From: Thamnaconus septentrionalis
Taxonomy: Eukaryota; Chordata; Actinopteri; Tetraodontiformes; Monacanthidae
DNA length: 64,000 bases
Direction of reading: 5' to 3'
NCBI GenBank assembly: GCA_009823395.1
Contig: CM020513.1
Coordinates: forward strand, 5,860,001-5,924,000
Made by a program: the position numbers and the translations under genes
Notes under the pieces: generated by a model
The model's input: the letters and a program-made list of their open reading frames with translations, nothing else
What the model was told of the DNA's origin: nothing
Database searches by the model: none
Part shown: positions 1-11,480 of the stretch, piece by piece
Layout of the letters: every line of letters begins with the position of its first letter
How positions within the stretch are numbered: position 1 is the stretch's first letter

Positions 1-361
1 CTCAGCTGATACGTGCGTGTGACTGTGAGCACTTCCACACCTGTGCGGTGCGTCAGTGGGTTTTGCCATGCAAACATATGGAAATCAACCGGCAGCGCTA
101 AACAGCGACACACAAAGTGTCTCTGTGGAGGATCGCCAGCTTTGTGTGTGCGCAGCCGCCGCTGTGGAGAGTCGAGGATGTGAGAACGTCCCTCCAGACT
201 GTGAAGCGGCCGTGTGCAGTGTGTGCAGCGTTGTGGCAGGTGACGGCAGCGGGTCCTTGAGCAAATCGCAGCGTGATGAGTGATGAACGGTTGAGCCATT
301 CTTCTTCTTTTTCTTCTAGCAGGAAGTCGAGAAAAATGTTGTCTAGTTTGTGATCAAACTG

Positions 362-720
362 ACCAACTGTAGCATCCACGCTGACATACACACACACAGT
401 TCACACTGCAGCATCCATGCTGACACTCACACTGCTACATCCACACTGACACACACACACATGCACTGTTCACACTGCTACATCCACACTGACACACACA
501 CACATGCACTGTTCACACTGCTACATCCACACTGACACACACACACACACACACACACACTGTTCACACTGCTACATCTACACTGACACACACACACACA
601 CTGTTCACACTGCTACATCCACGCTGTGACACACGCGCACACACTGTTCACACTGCTACATCCACATTGACACACACACACTCACTGTTCACACTGCTAC
701 ATCCACGCTGTGACACCCAC
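362..720 (-). repeat. Minisatellite array, about 30-60 bp units with CA tracts
   Basis: About nine tandem units each contain a CACTGCTACATCCACACTGA-like core followed by a variable (CA)n tract. Read on the minus strand the core becomes TCAGTGTGGATG, nearly the same as the array at 22.71-23.09 kb on the plus strand. The short reading frames here encode only His/Thr-rich low-complexity peptides and are not genes. Confidence 0.85.
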
Positions 721-734
721 ATATACGCAGCATC

Positions 735-860
735 TTCCTGTTTCTGTCACAGCTGAAGTAGCTCCGCCTCTTTCTCCACGAGGGACAGTGATTGGCCCGG
801 CCAAACACCAACCAGTTGAATGCAGTCCAGCCGGGAGCTCTTGAGAAAGCTTCAGAGATG
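735..860 (-). repeat. Dispersed CCAAT-containing repeat, copy 1
   Basis: Read on the minus strand this segment carries GGGCCAATCACTGTCC followed by GAAAGAGGCGGAGCT. It aligns by eye with 22,595-22,705 (+) and 5,235-5,345 (-). It lies directly beside the minisatellite at 362-720, just as the third copy lies beside the minisatellite at 22.71 kb, so the two parts probably moved together as one repeat unit. The family is not identified. Confidence 0.55.
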
Positions 861-2198
861 AACGTCATCCAAAGCTGGCCCAGCTCTGACACTGACTGGA
901 AGCCTCCTCAGCAGACGGTGTTAGTGGAAGTCCTCGTGAGGCTGTGCTGGAGGACGGAGACTAGCACATAAACCCACAAACACTGACACGCTGGCAGAAG
1001 GGCGGGACGGGAGAGTGTTTTCCCAGACTGCTCCCAGTCAGAGCCGCAGCAGATGTTCCGCCACTCCAGATTCCACTCCGCGCATTAGAGCGCCACTTAC
1101 CAGAGTCTTATCACAGCAGGGACTCGCCGCCTCCGCCGCCGCTGCCGCCACTGTCATCTGAATGATTTAGGGGAACTGGGTTGTTTAATCCTGCAGCCGC
1201 CATCAAGTTGTTTTTTTCATGATACGCACAAATGACACAGAGGGCGACTCACACCTGCTGCACAGCAGCGCCTGGGACAGGAGTGTGTTTTATTCAGTGG
1301 CAAAATCATCGGCTCAGCGAGCGGCGGCGCGTACGCAGTCCTCAGTCTGGGGGGCTGCGAGGCTAATTGGAATTGCAAATTGGCAACTTGACTCTTGGCC
1401 GTGTTTCGGCGCAGAACTGATTATAGAAAGGCGGCGGAGATTCGCAGAGTCTCGGCGAGGTTTAAAACCGACGGAATTATTTGGATTTCTGCACTTCGCG
1501 CGTGAAGAAAACAGTTTATTGTTACATTTCACCATAGGAAGGAAGGGGTGGAGGGGTGGGCGTTCTCAACTCAAACCAGGCGACCGTGAATGATCACAGC
1601 GTCTCTGGATATGTGAAAGTTCTAAAAATAGAAAGATGTGATCTTTCAGATCAGGTTCATTCTGACTCGAGGTGGCTAGGGGGCGCTGTGAGCGGTGATT
1701 CAGCCATGATGACGTAGCCGATAATGTAATCCTTGTGATAACAGCGAAGATCAGCTGTCGAACTGAACTGATTTTCAAACCTTTGACAGTCACACAGGAG
1801 TGAGAAAGTCCCACTGCTGCGGATTGGCCTTGCCATGCTTGTCTCGTCTTGATCCCTGATTGGTGCTTTTTGTCACAGATTAGCGACGGAAGGATGCTCC
1901 TTGGTTTGTCCCGAAACAGAAACATCCAGTCAGAACTGTGAGTTTCTGTTGTTGGAAAAAACGCGATAAGAGTTTCTATCGGCGTGACTGTTATGAAGAG
2001 GCAGAAGCTGCAGCTGCTGCCGCTGCAGAGAACAGAAGAGCCGTGTGGAAGCTCCCGCAGAAGCAGTTTCAGCAGGACTGGACTGGACGTTTATTCACTC
2101 TTGAGATACTCGCATCACACCAACGCTGGAGGATTTTCCAAACAGGAATGGAGGATCAGGCTCCGCCCCCTCCCTGTTCATAGCCGCTTAGTATCCAT

Positions 2199-2201
<3 letters not shown>
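861..2201. other. No gene seen
   Basis: Single-copy-looking DNA with short unsupported reading frames. No conserved protein motif or convincing splice-site pair was found, although a distant regulatory element cannot be excluded. Confidence 0.5.
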
Positions 2202-2252
<51 letters not shown>

Positions 2253-2365
2253 AGCTTTAGTGGGTGGATGAAACCTTTTTGAACCTAAAAAAAAATGTTT
2301 TACCTGGAGCTTCAGGCCAACAAACTTTCTTTTCGTTATGATGTAAATCATCATCATCATCATCA

Positions 2366-2421
<56 letters not shown>

Positions 2422-2464
2422 GAAGAGTCGTGCAGCTGCAGCGTGACGATGCCTCTTTAAGACA

Positions 2465-2519
<55 letters not shown>
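2202..2519. repeat. Compound microsatellite cluster: (GT)25, (ATC/ATT)n, (GA)27
   Basis: Pure (GT)n spans 2,202-2,251, (CAT)n running into (ATT)n spans 2,348-2,421, and (GA)n spans 2,466-2,519. Poly-Asn, poly-Ser/Leu and poly-Glu/Arg reading frames across it are artefacts of the repeats. Confidence 0.95.
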
Positions 2520-2521
<2 letters not shown>

Positions 2522-2529
2522 AATAGGAG

Positions 2530-3000
2530 TCGTCAGGAGCCCCCACGCTGTGTTTGTGGCACCTTGCGGTGGACGGAGCGGTGGAGGGAGAGAGACAGTG
2601 TGGAGAATGAGAGGAGCCGCTGCAGCTCCGCCTGCCTGGTCGCCGCCGCCGGTCATGGAAGTGATTTAGGGCGCATCTGTCGGGGACCAGGTGAGCCGTC
2701 CGTGTTTCCTCCTCCTAGTTCCCCTCTTCTCCACATTTCGGCCCCTCTCTCTCTACTCTTCGTTCGGTAACAAACAACTTGCGGCCGAGTTTCCTCGGTC
2801 TTCTTCCACCGGATCTCACGACGTGTTTCTTCCCGGAGGACCGACAGTCGCTGCCGGTCAGAGTTCGGCGCTCCGCTCGGTGTGTCCGCGTTGACAGGTG
2901 TGTGTGCGCGCGCGCGCGCGCGTGTTGCCGCTGCTGGAGGGGGAGGTGGTGTTGAGTCGAATCATAGTGGCGGGGGAGCAGGAGGGGAAGAACGTCAGTC

Positions 3001-3044
<44 letters not shown>

Positions 3045-3060
3045 GTCCAAACAGGGAGGA
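2530..3060 (+). promoter_or_regulatory. GC-rich, CpG-containing segment; possible promoter or leader exon
   Basis: The segment is CpG-rich compared with its surroundings. It contains a (GC)n tract at 2,906-2,922, an (ATC)n tract at about 3,003-3,042, and a good splice-donor sequence (CAG|GTGAGC) at 2,690/2,691. A distant noncoding first exon is possible because mgat4 genes often have long 5' regions. No transcript evidence is visible, so this is only a candidate. Confidence 0.25.
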
Positions 3061-3639
3061 TCATCCTCAGCTTCCAAGCCCAGGCTGACTCTCACATTTC
3101 ACAGCACCACCTTTAAGAAAATAAATAAATAAATAAATTCAAATTCATAGAGCAACAGCTGATGTGCAAATTCCAAAGAAAAAACAAAACAAAAGACAAC
3201 CAACAACAACGGCCAACCACCGTGGAACGTCCATCATGTGCAGACTTGTTTAGTTAGGAGACGGAAGCTGCAGGAGGCAGCTGATCAAACTCTTCTCGCC
3301 TCTGAGGATCAGAGCAGAGACTTTTTTCCCCCCTTTACTTTAATTACATAGAACATGTGCAACAACACGTAGCACGTTGTCAGTCCACGGGACGAGCTGT
3401 GATTGGATGTGACATCAGGCAAACTTCCTTGTCTCAGCAGAGGAGAGGAACCGTGACTGAACAGAACCTGGAACATCAGGCAGAATTGGGTTCCTTCTTC
3501 TGCCGCATTTACTTCCCGTCCGTCTGCTAAACAGAAGCACTTCTGTCTGCCACAGTCTGAAGTTCGTGCAAGCATCGGCCAATCATAACGAGCCATAACA
3601 GAGCATGTGACATGACGTGATGTCACGCTGTGAATAAAC

Positions 3640-3830
3640 TCTTTCTAGGAGATTTTCTGGCCTTTTATGTAAAAGAAGTCCAGGACTTCAAAAATATACA
3701 ATTAAAAGATTTAATATGAACTGTGTTTCAGGTCAAAGGTCGCCTATCAGCTGTTTTACTGGCGTTTGTTCTTGTATTGCAGTTTGAGGGGAATAATGGG
3801 CAACATTTGGATATTTGGCTGCAGTACCTC
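3640..3830 (+). repeat. Unidentified dispersed repeat, copy A
   Basis: The blocks GATTTTCTGGCCTT, AAAAATATA, TTTCAGGTCAAAGGT and CAGCTGTTTTACT recur in the same order and similar spacing at 21,495-21,680. That indicates an interspersed repeat of unknown class. The rest of 3.06-5.23 kb shows no supported gene. Confidence 0.5.
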
Positions 3831-5234
3831 AAGCGTCCACTGGAAAGAAAAATCACCTCGCCACAACCACTCGGAAAAAGTCACAGCTGATTTGTCCCTC
3901 AGCACTCACGGTGGAAATGGTTGTGTTGTTGTTGTTGTTGTTGTTTTTGTTGTTGTTGTGTGTCTCTGGTGCTGTTGCTGACGCATCTGTCCGGTCATCG
4001 CCTGGTTGAATCACTGTTTCCTGTATTTGTGGAAACACTGTGACTCCTCCTTCCTTCAGTGTGTCGCCGCCCTAATGGCACCTGGTGGCACTGCACCTCA
4101 TCTCCACCGTCAAAGGGGACGCTTGCAGTCGTAACATCAGTGCCCTCCATCTCCCAGCTCCCCCGCTGACGCCCCCCCCCCTCGCAGCAGAGGTGCCGAA
4201 CCGGAATTAATGTCGCCCTTAAAAGCACATATTATATTTATTGCGGCGCTGGATTTATCCTGCGGGTCGGCGGAGTATTCTCATGTCTTTGGCTCCCCCA
4301 CGTTAGCGTCGGCCAGTCCCGGGCTGGTTTGAGAATCCTTGTGATTGATCCCTCCGCCTGAGTTGTGAATCGGCAAAAGCTTTTTGTTCTGCCGATCGAT
4401 GGGAGAACAGGGCCCTCACCTGGTCTGACCTCGTCCAGGTAAACAAAGCCCTGCCCCTCCGCTCCCCCGCCGATCGACCGCACCTCCGGGTGTTGATTTT
4501 TGTTTTGTTTTACACCCCCCCCCCCCCCCCCCGCGCCTCCCCGGCCTCTCCCCCCCGAGAGACCTCGATCTTTTTCAGAAATCTCGCCCCTTCCCTCCTC
4601 CTCTCTGTAAGAACTGTTCAAGGCAGCGTATTAAAGTTTGATCGCTGGCAGCCGTCTGATAGAGCCTCACGCTTCTCACGGCTCAATAAGCAGGAAACCG
4701 GAACGATGCGAAGAAACAAATGACTTCAAACAACGCCGGCCGTGGCTTGCGGATGGAAGCTCGTTTTTCCTGCTTTCACCTCCAAACCTGTGGACTGACG
4801 TTTCTCCAGTCAGTGGAATTTGCTCCACATTTCAAAAGTGAAAACGTGGACGACAAACAAACTTGGAAGTTGATTGGACAAGCCTTCTTGTCTGTCACAT
4901 CTGTCAAATTCAAAAGTGGAGCCAGTTATTTTTTTTTTCTGCAGCAGCAATGTGCAAAGAACCACCCTCTCTTGCTTGCTTCTGATTGGCCACGGCTCCT
5001 TGCCTCACCTTCGTCCCAACCATGGCCCTAACCCAATCAGAAGCCGGTAAGGGTGGGGTTTGGCTAAACTATCCTTGCAGAAAAAGAAAATATGCGGCAT
5101 CAACAGCTCGAAGATTCCTATTGGTGAGCCGTGACAGTGGGCGGAGCTCAACTAAGAGGAGAAAAGTCGTCAGTCTTGAAACACAAGTGTCCGCGCCAAC
5201 AAAGCCGCCGTTTTTAAGCTCGAAGCTGCTTCCC

Positions 5235-5345
5235 GTCTCAGTCTCTGATCTGAAGCTCCGCCTCCTCCCTCCACAGAGTGACGCTGATTGGTCCGGTTGC
5301 CCTCTGACCGGCCGAAAACGGTCGCGACCGGAGTTTATTCTCGAC
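5235..5345 (-). repeat. Dispersed CCAAT-containing repeat, copy 2
   Basis: On the minus strand it reads CCGGTCAGAGGG, then ACCGGACCAATCAGCGTC, then GGAGGCGGAGCTT. This parallels 22,595-22,705 (+) and 735-860 (-). Unlike those copies it has no adjacent minisatellite. Confidence 0.5.
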
Positions 5346-5548
5346 GGATGTGTGAAAACTCGGTCCTAAAACCAAAGGACCAAAAGACTCTTTCCGAATC
5401 TTCTTCCTCTCCTCCGCCACTGGTTTATTGTTGTTGTTGCAAAGACTCATTTTAATAACCTGCCTTCTTTTTACAAAAACTTCCAGAATGACTTATGAAA
5501 TGAAGAGTTTAGGAAGACTTTTTAATCTCTGTCCAGAAGATTTGGAGG

Positions 5549-5550
<2 letters not shown>

Positions 5551-5596
<46 letters not shown>
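5551..5596 (+). repeat. Pure (CTG)15 trinucleotide repeat
   Basis: Fifteen uninterrupted CTG units. The open frame across it (5,428-5,649) would encode poly-Leu but shows no other protein-like character, so it is probably noncoding. Confidence 0.95.
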
Positions 5597-5815
5597 GTAA
5601 CGCCAATCTCAGGCTTGACAAGATTATCACAACCAGAGTGAAGGGGTGAGGTGTGTGTAGGGGACAGTGGGATCATTTTCTTAGATTATCCTACGATGTG
5701 AGCTGTTGACCTCGGCCAGGTTGAGATAGTAGATGATAGAAGACTGTTTGTCTTTTAGACGAGTTGGCAGCTTCCTGGTGGAGAGACAAAAACCTCCTGT
5801 TGCATGCAAGAAATA

Positions 5816-5850
5816 AGAGAGAGAGAGAGAACTAGAACGTCCTTGACCGT

Positions 5851-5909
<59 letters not shown>

Positions 5910-6013
5910 AAAGAGGGAGGGAGAGATTAAACTGAATTTTAAAAGTGAGTGAAGATTCCTAAACAAATGCTGACTCTGGGATACCGAGTGTGCAAAGGCA
6001 GGAAATTATACAG

Positions 6014-6071
<58 letters not shown>
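5816..6071. repeat. Microsatellite cluster: (GA)n, (GT)n(GA)n, (CA)27
   Basis: The tracts are (GA)n at 5,816-5,830, (GT)n running into (GA)n at 5,849-5,903, and (CA)n at 6,016-6,071. No gene is supported between them. Confidence 0.95.
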
Positions 6072-6074
<3 letters not shown>

Positions 6075-6532
6075 TCACTGAATAATTGATTCCCAGATGC
6101 TGCAGATGAAACCCATCACATGTAAATCAAAGGCTTCCCCCTAAAAACTTCCCCTAAATAATTCATTTCTGCTGCTGTAATTTCATAAATAATCAATAAG
6201 TGAATTATAATTAAAAAAAAAAAAAAAAAAAAGCGCTGTGTGTTTACAGTCACTTTGGGAGGAAGAGGGAGAGTTTAGGCCCGGATGAGTCGCAGTCTGG
6301 GGTGGGGTTCGGGTGGTATCTTTCTGGTCGTGACACAGCTGCAGAGCAGTTTAATGGTTCTCTAGCTGTCACAACGGAGGCAAAGAGACAAAGCGATGTG
6401 GAAGTCCGTTCGTCCGGAGCTGCAGACGAGCAGGGAAAACAGTTTTTTCCTGCTCATCTGCAATTTCTGTCGGGAAAATAAAACTGTCCTCCTCTCGATT
6501 CCCGACGCTGATGCTGCTTCGCTGTTTATCGA

Positions 6533-6534
<2 letters not shown>

Positions 6535-6580
<46 letters not shown>

Positions 6581-6680
6581 ACGCGCGTGTGTCTGAAAGG
6601 TTGCTTTAAGTCTCTCTCTCTCTCTCTCTCTCCTAACTCTCTCTCTCTCTCTCTCTCTCGCTCTCTCTCTCTCTCCCTCG
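6535..6680. repeat. (TG)n and (TC)n microsatellites
   Basis: A (GT)n tract at 6,535-6,577 is followed by an alternating GCGCACGCGCGTGTGT stretch, and then by interrupted (CT)n tracts to about 6,680. A further (CA)n lies at 7,314-7,352. Confidence 0.95.
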
Positions 6681-6989
6681 GTGGAGGAGGCCGAGTCGCA
6701 CACCAAACCGCCGAGTGTCCGTGTTCCTCCAGACACTCGAGTGATTCAGGCCTGAGTCACCTCCACCAACTTATTTACCTTCCATCTGCAGAAGAAAACG
6801 CGCGCAAACAGCAGCAGAGGGAGAACAAAGGTTTTCTTTCAACTCGACGACGACAACAACGACAACAACACAGCGGCAGCAGCAGCATGGTTGCAGAAGG
6901 AGGAGCTCCTCGTGTCTTCCTGGGTTTGTGGGCTCTTGACCTTCTCTCGCTGCTCCTGCTGCTTCTTTCGCTCAGACAAAATAAATCAG

Positions 6990-7170
6990 CGCTGTGAAGG
7001 AGGCGGCTGGTGGGCGGAGCCGCCTGCTTTTCGAGCGGCCGCCATCTGCTCAGCCGCGCAACTCGGCTCCTCGTCGACAACCACACACACGCGCACACGC
7101 GCACACACTTTGCGTTTCTTATCGCCGCCGCCGCCGCCGCTCGGCTTCTTGCAGTGGGACTGAGTGAAAC
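6990..7170. promoter_or_regulatory. Short CpG-rich segment
   Basis: GC-rich, with GGGCGGAGC and GCGGCCGCCATCTGC (a YY1-like GCCATCT core) and a (CCG)n tract. It resembles promoter DNA, but no adjacent coding exon was identified, so the call is weak. Confidence 0.2.
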
Positions 7171-7312
7171 GGGGGCGGGGCGGTGAGTCGGGTTCGGTGG
7201 GTCATGTGACTGGGTGGAGGGGGTCACGTGACCTTGGAGGGGGCGGAGCTATAATGTTATATACCCATATGCAGACTGAAAGTCTGAGCAGATATGGGCT
7301 GCTACGAGGCTA

Positions 7313-7355
<43 letters not shown>

Positions 7356-7359
7356 CACA

Positions 7360-10300
7360 CACTCAAATATAGGTACTGTATCTAAAGAAATGAACTCAGT
7401 GGTGGCCACATCCACAATGAATTTCACCTACAAATACAAATTGATTCATAATCCGACGATGGCTAAATTTTCATTTGTGCACTGCTTTGAATCCGGCCGT
7501 CTGAAAAACTTTGCCACACTGTTTCCTCTTTGTTTCATATCTGTGGCGGTGCTGCTTTTCTTTATGACCTGCTCCTTCACCCCCTCGAGTGCCTCCGTGA
7601 GGATTCCCGCCCCGGACGTCACGTGGGTGAATCGGTGAATCTGAGCTCGACGGCGGGGGTCTAATGAAGGAAGCCGCGTGCCGCACTGATCCAGGATGGG
7701 TTCCCCACCTGGCTTGGTGAATCCCTGTCTGCTCATCCTGGATGGATCTTTGTGCGACTGATGAAGGCTGGACACTGGGGTTTTGGATTGGTTGAACTCG
7801 GCTTCGTTATTGATCCTGGATGTTGGAATCCTGCTTTCGTGCAACAAGGCCCCAGGACTCTAAAATCTCCATTTTCTGACACTTTGAGTGCTTTCTCAAT
7901 CATCTTAGTATGTTTTGGGAGAACTGATGGTGGTGGCTGCTTTTCCCACGACTTTGGCTTGTGGTTTGAATGAAACGCAGCTCAGCTCAGTTCTTCTTCT
8001 TCTTCATCTTCTTCATCTTCATCTTTTTCTTCTTCTTATGATTATTATTATCGTCATTGACTTTGTGGGTCTGACTTATCACGCCACAGGCTGTCCAGGT
8101 CGTCCAGACAGATTGTTCGAAGGTCTGTCTGTGACTCGAGCGGCTCCGTGAGTTCTGTGATTTTCTCCATCTGTGATTCTGAGCTGGACTCAGAGGAAAC
8201 CACTGAGCACCACCAGCAGGCCGCTGCCTCTGCCACCGCCACCGCCACAGCCGCCACCTTATTTTTACCTGCATTTTTTTTTTCTCCTGACATCACCGTC
8301 CTGGAGTCGGCAGCTGACTCATGTTGTCGTTCGTGTTGTCGTTGTTCCACCAGCGTTTTGTGACAGACTGTCCTCACGCTGCGTGTGACGAATGTGCGTC
8401 TGTGTGTGTGTGTGTGTGTGTGTGTGAAGATGTTTTGCATTAGGTTGAGAGGCAGAGCTGTAAACGACTAAACACAGGAAACAGGCTGGTTGTTGTTCCT
8501 GTTTTTGTCTCCACACACTGAGATGTGGAGACTCGTCACTTCCAGCTTTATCAACCATCTATCCAAATCACCTGCGCCACTATTATCAAGCTGCTCGTGT
8601 CTGGATGGCAAAGTCACTGTGAGTAAAAACGACGACGCAATGCAACTTGTGGCTCCGTCGTGGCTTTTTTATGTTTTTCTCAAATACATCATCGTGATCT
8701 CGCATTAAATGGGCTGTTTCAGTTCCTGGAGGACCCAAGTGGACTATCCAGAAATGCTTGATCAGTAGTACTGCTGCTATTCCTACTACTACTACTAATA
8801 ATATTGACAATAATATTAATAATGTACTTTCCTGAGGGTTGAGGTTTCAGGGAACTGTGTTTTTTTTGTTTTTGTTGATTTTTCTCATTGGGCACCTCAG
8901 CGGGCAGCTGAGGGGTCCTGAGACCATTAAAAGGGCCCTTGCAGCTGTGCTGAGGCTCTCCTGTTTGTGCTAATCTACTGTTGTGCTGCCTGCTGCATGC
9001 GTGTTGGAGTTGTGCTGTCTCAGGAAAGATCTCCTAGCTGTTAAAATAGTGTCTGGCCTCGCTCTCTAAACGGAGTGTCTGCGCGGATGAAGTGTTCCAG
9101 CAGGTCCTTTCAAACTACAGTGCTCACTCTCCACAATAAATAATAATAATGATAATAATAATAATAATAATAATAATTATTATTATTATTGTGATATATT
9201 TTTATTTGTATTCTTTTCAATCTAAGGTCTGCAACAGCTACTTCAATAATTAAATTCAATAATTAAATAACTAGAGGCTTTTTATTGGACATTGGATGTT
9301 CTCAGAGATGGAATACCAGTATCAGTAACAATGGTTTGGATAATCATTGCTTTTGGAAACAGTGCAAAGGTCCTCTTTGTTTTGGGTTTGACACTAAGAA
9401 CCCACAGCTCCCCCTCCCCCGCCTCTGCTGCCTCCCAGTGGATGGTCTGGGGCGGCTCTTGGTCTCTGCTGCTTTCACTCCTCTTTAATTCCTCCAGTGT
9501 TTGATCTGCCTCACTCAAAGGTTTTTTTCGCAACTCGAAGGAGGGTAAAAGAAAAAAACCCAAAACACAGTCGTCCCAAAAGGCTCAATTATCCCTCAGA
9601 GCGATGAGGATCTGCTGGGCCCAGAACACAGAGCAGGGGGATTAGCGTCCATGTGCTCATGCTAGCTGGGTCTCTCATCACTGGGCAGCAGGTTTCTCCC
9701 TCTCTCTCTCTCGTCCCCCCAGACAATTCCTGTACTGCCGAGCTCAGCCTGCGGAGGGAGCACTTTGGTGTTGAGGAGTTCCAGTGTTAGCGAGAGCGAG
9801 CGCTGACGCAGCAGTGGTAGCGAGTAGCTGCCTTTTTTTGAGGGAGGCAGAAACCACGAGTGGATCCCAACGCTTAAATCAAGGCCAGGAGGCGGAGCTA
9901 AAGGATTCGCCTCTGCTTTTGGCTTTTTGGACGAAGAGAAGCACTAGTAGCTCCGTATTCTGAGAGCATTGTGTTCTAGTTGGGTGAGGTGGTTCCATCA
10001 GACGGTCTTTGACCAATTCGGGGTTTGACCCAAAACAAACCGTCTCCCTGCAGTGCCGCCCAGCCTTGCGACGCTGAAGCTCCACTGAGCAAACACAGTC
10101 GGAAGACATCAAGCAGCGCAACATTTCACATGCTAGGTCCATCAAACACATCTTTATTCTGTTGGTACACGACTGAGGAGACAATGCAGATGAAAAGTCT
10201 CGTCCAACAAAGTTGCTAGCCACATAGCTGCTAATTTTCATTTACAAGCTCTTACATTTTGGTCAACTCCTCCGACAGAAATGAAGTGAGGCCAGTTGTT

Positions 10301-11300
10301 GGCAGAGCGCCAGAGTGTGACTTACAAGCTACACGGATTAAACAGAGATAAATTCTGCTTTGCACAAACAGACGTCCATTTGATGCATGAGGCTGAAAAA
10401 CCGTCTGTAGCAGCAGAATTCTTATTTACTTGTACAAATTGTAGGATTTGTCTTTGTTTCGGTGACCAGAAAGCGTTGAGGCCACCGGCACGTGCGGCTC
10501 ACTCTTTTCCTCACAGGGGATTTTGTATTTGTGCGGCTGATGTATGAACCGGACGAGGGACTGACAATGGTTAATCAATGGCAGGTGAGGGTGGGACTTC
10601 TGCCGTCCCTGCTGGCAGCGCCACTTTATTATTTTTGACAGAGGAGGCTTTGGTCACATGATCCAGATAAAGCGGTGGAAGATGGATGGATGGCTGGGCA
10701 CATGACCTGTTGCTGTATAGGAGAGTTCATTAGCCGCCGGCGTCACCTGCCGGCGAACCCTGCTCCTGCTGTCGGAGCCTCGGGAACGGGATTTGTGTCT
10801 GATCCGTGAGTTGTTTTCTCATCTTTTTGTTTTTGTTTTGCTTTTCACTTTGAATTCTGTCGTTGCTCAAGTTGTCAAGAAGCTCAGAGGGTAGATCGCG
10901 CCAGTTTTAGTCTTACTTCAGCTTGTTGGCTGTGTTTCCTCTGGATCAGCGTGGGACCCAGCGTGTCGCTTCCGTGCATGCAAGCACAAACACGACAACG
11001 TGTACTTTAAAAAGCCGACAACAAACAGCAGCTTTTTCAAATCCAGGAACGTCAACGTGCAGGGCTGCTGGTCGGGAGGAGAAGAAGAAAAGCGAAGCTT
11101 TAATCTTTTCTAAAAACAAAACAAAACAAAAAACTAGAAACAAGAAAAAAAACAAGAATTCAGCCGACACAAATCAAACATTAACAGCAGCAGTCAATCT
11201 TTATGGCTGTTTCTCCTGCGGTCGACAGCTGTGGTCGCTGTTACTGAGTCGTTATCAGTCTCCGTACTGAAAGTTGACTTTTAGAGACGGGCACGATTTA
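7360..11300. other. No gene seen
   Basis: Mixed-composition DNA with (ATT/AAT)n at about 9,135-9,190 and scattered short frames without recognisable domains. I could not assign any exon here. Confidence 0.5.
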
Positions 11301-11319
11301 TGACAACGGAAGAGGTAGG

Positions 11320-11480
11320 AGGTGGAGTAGGGGGAAGAAAATGGGGGAGATGGAGGAGGTGGAGGAGGAGGAGGAGTGGGGAGAAGTGGACGAGGTGGGA
11401 GGGGAGCAGGAGGAGGAACAGGGAGAGGTGGAGGAGGAGGAGGAGATAGGGTAGGGTCATGGGAAAGGTGGAGGAGGAGG
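11320..11480. repeat. Purine-rich GGA/GGAGGT tract
   Basis: About 160 bases of (GGA)n-like sequence are almost free of pyrimidines on the plus strand, and produce artefactual Gly/Arg-rich and Leu-rich frames. Such mirror-like polypurine DNA can form triplexes. The following 11.5-12.1 kb is GC-rich but without a recognised gene. Confidence 0.8.

Noticed and set aside
362..720. Possible CRISPR-like array
   Set aside because: Units are unequal and the spacers are simple CA tracts in a vertebrate genome; it is a minisatellite.
2882..3116. Poly-Ser and poly-His open frames
   Set aside because: Produced by an (ATC)n microsatellite; no start context, splice support or conserved sequence.
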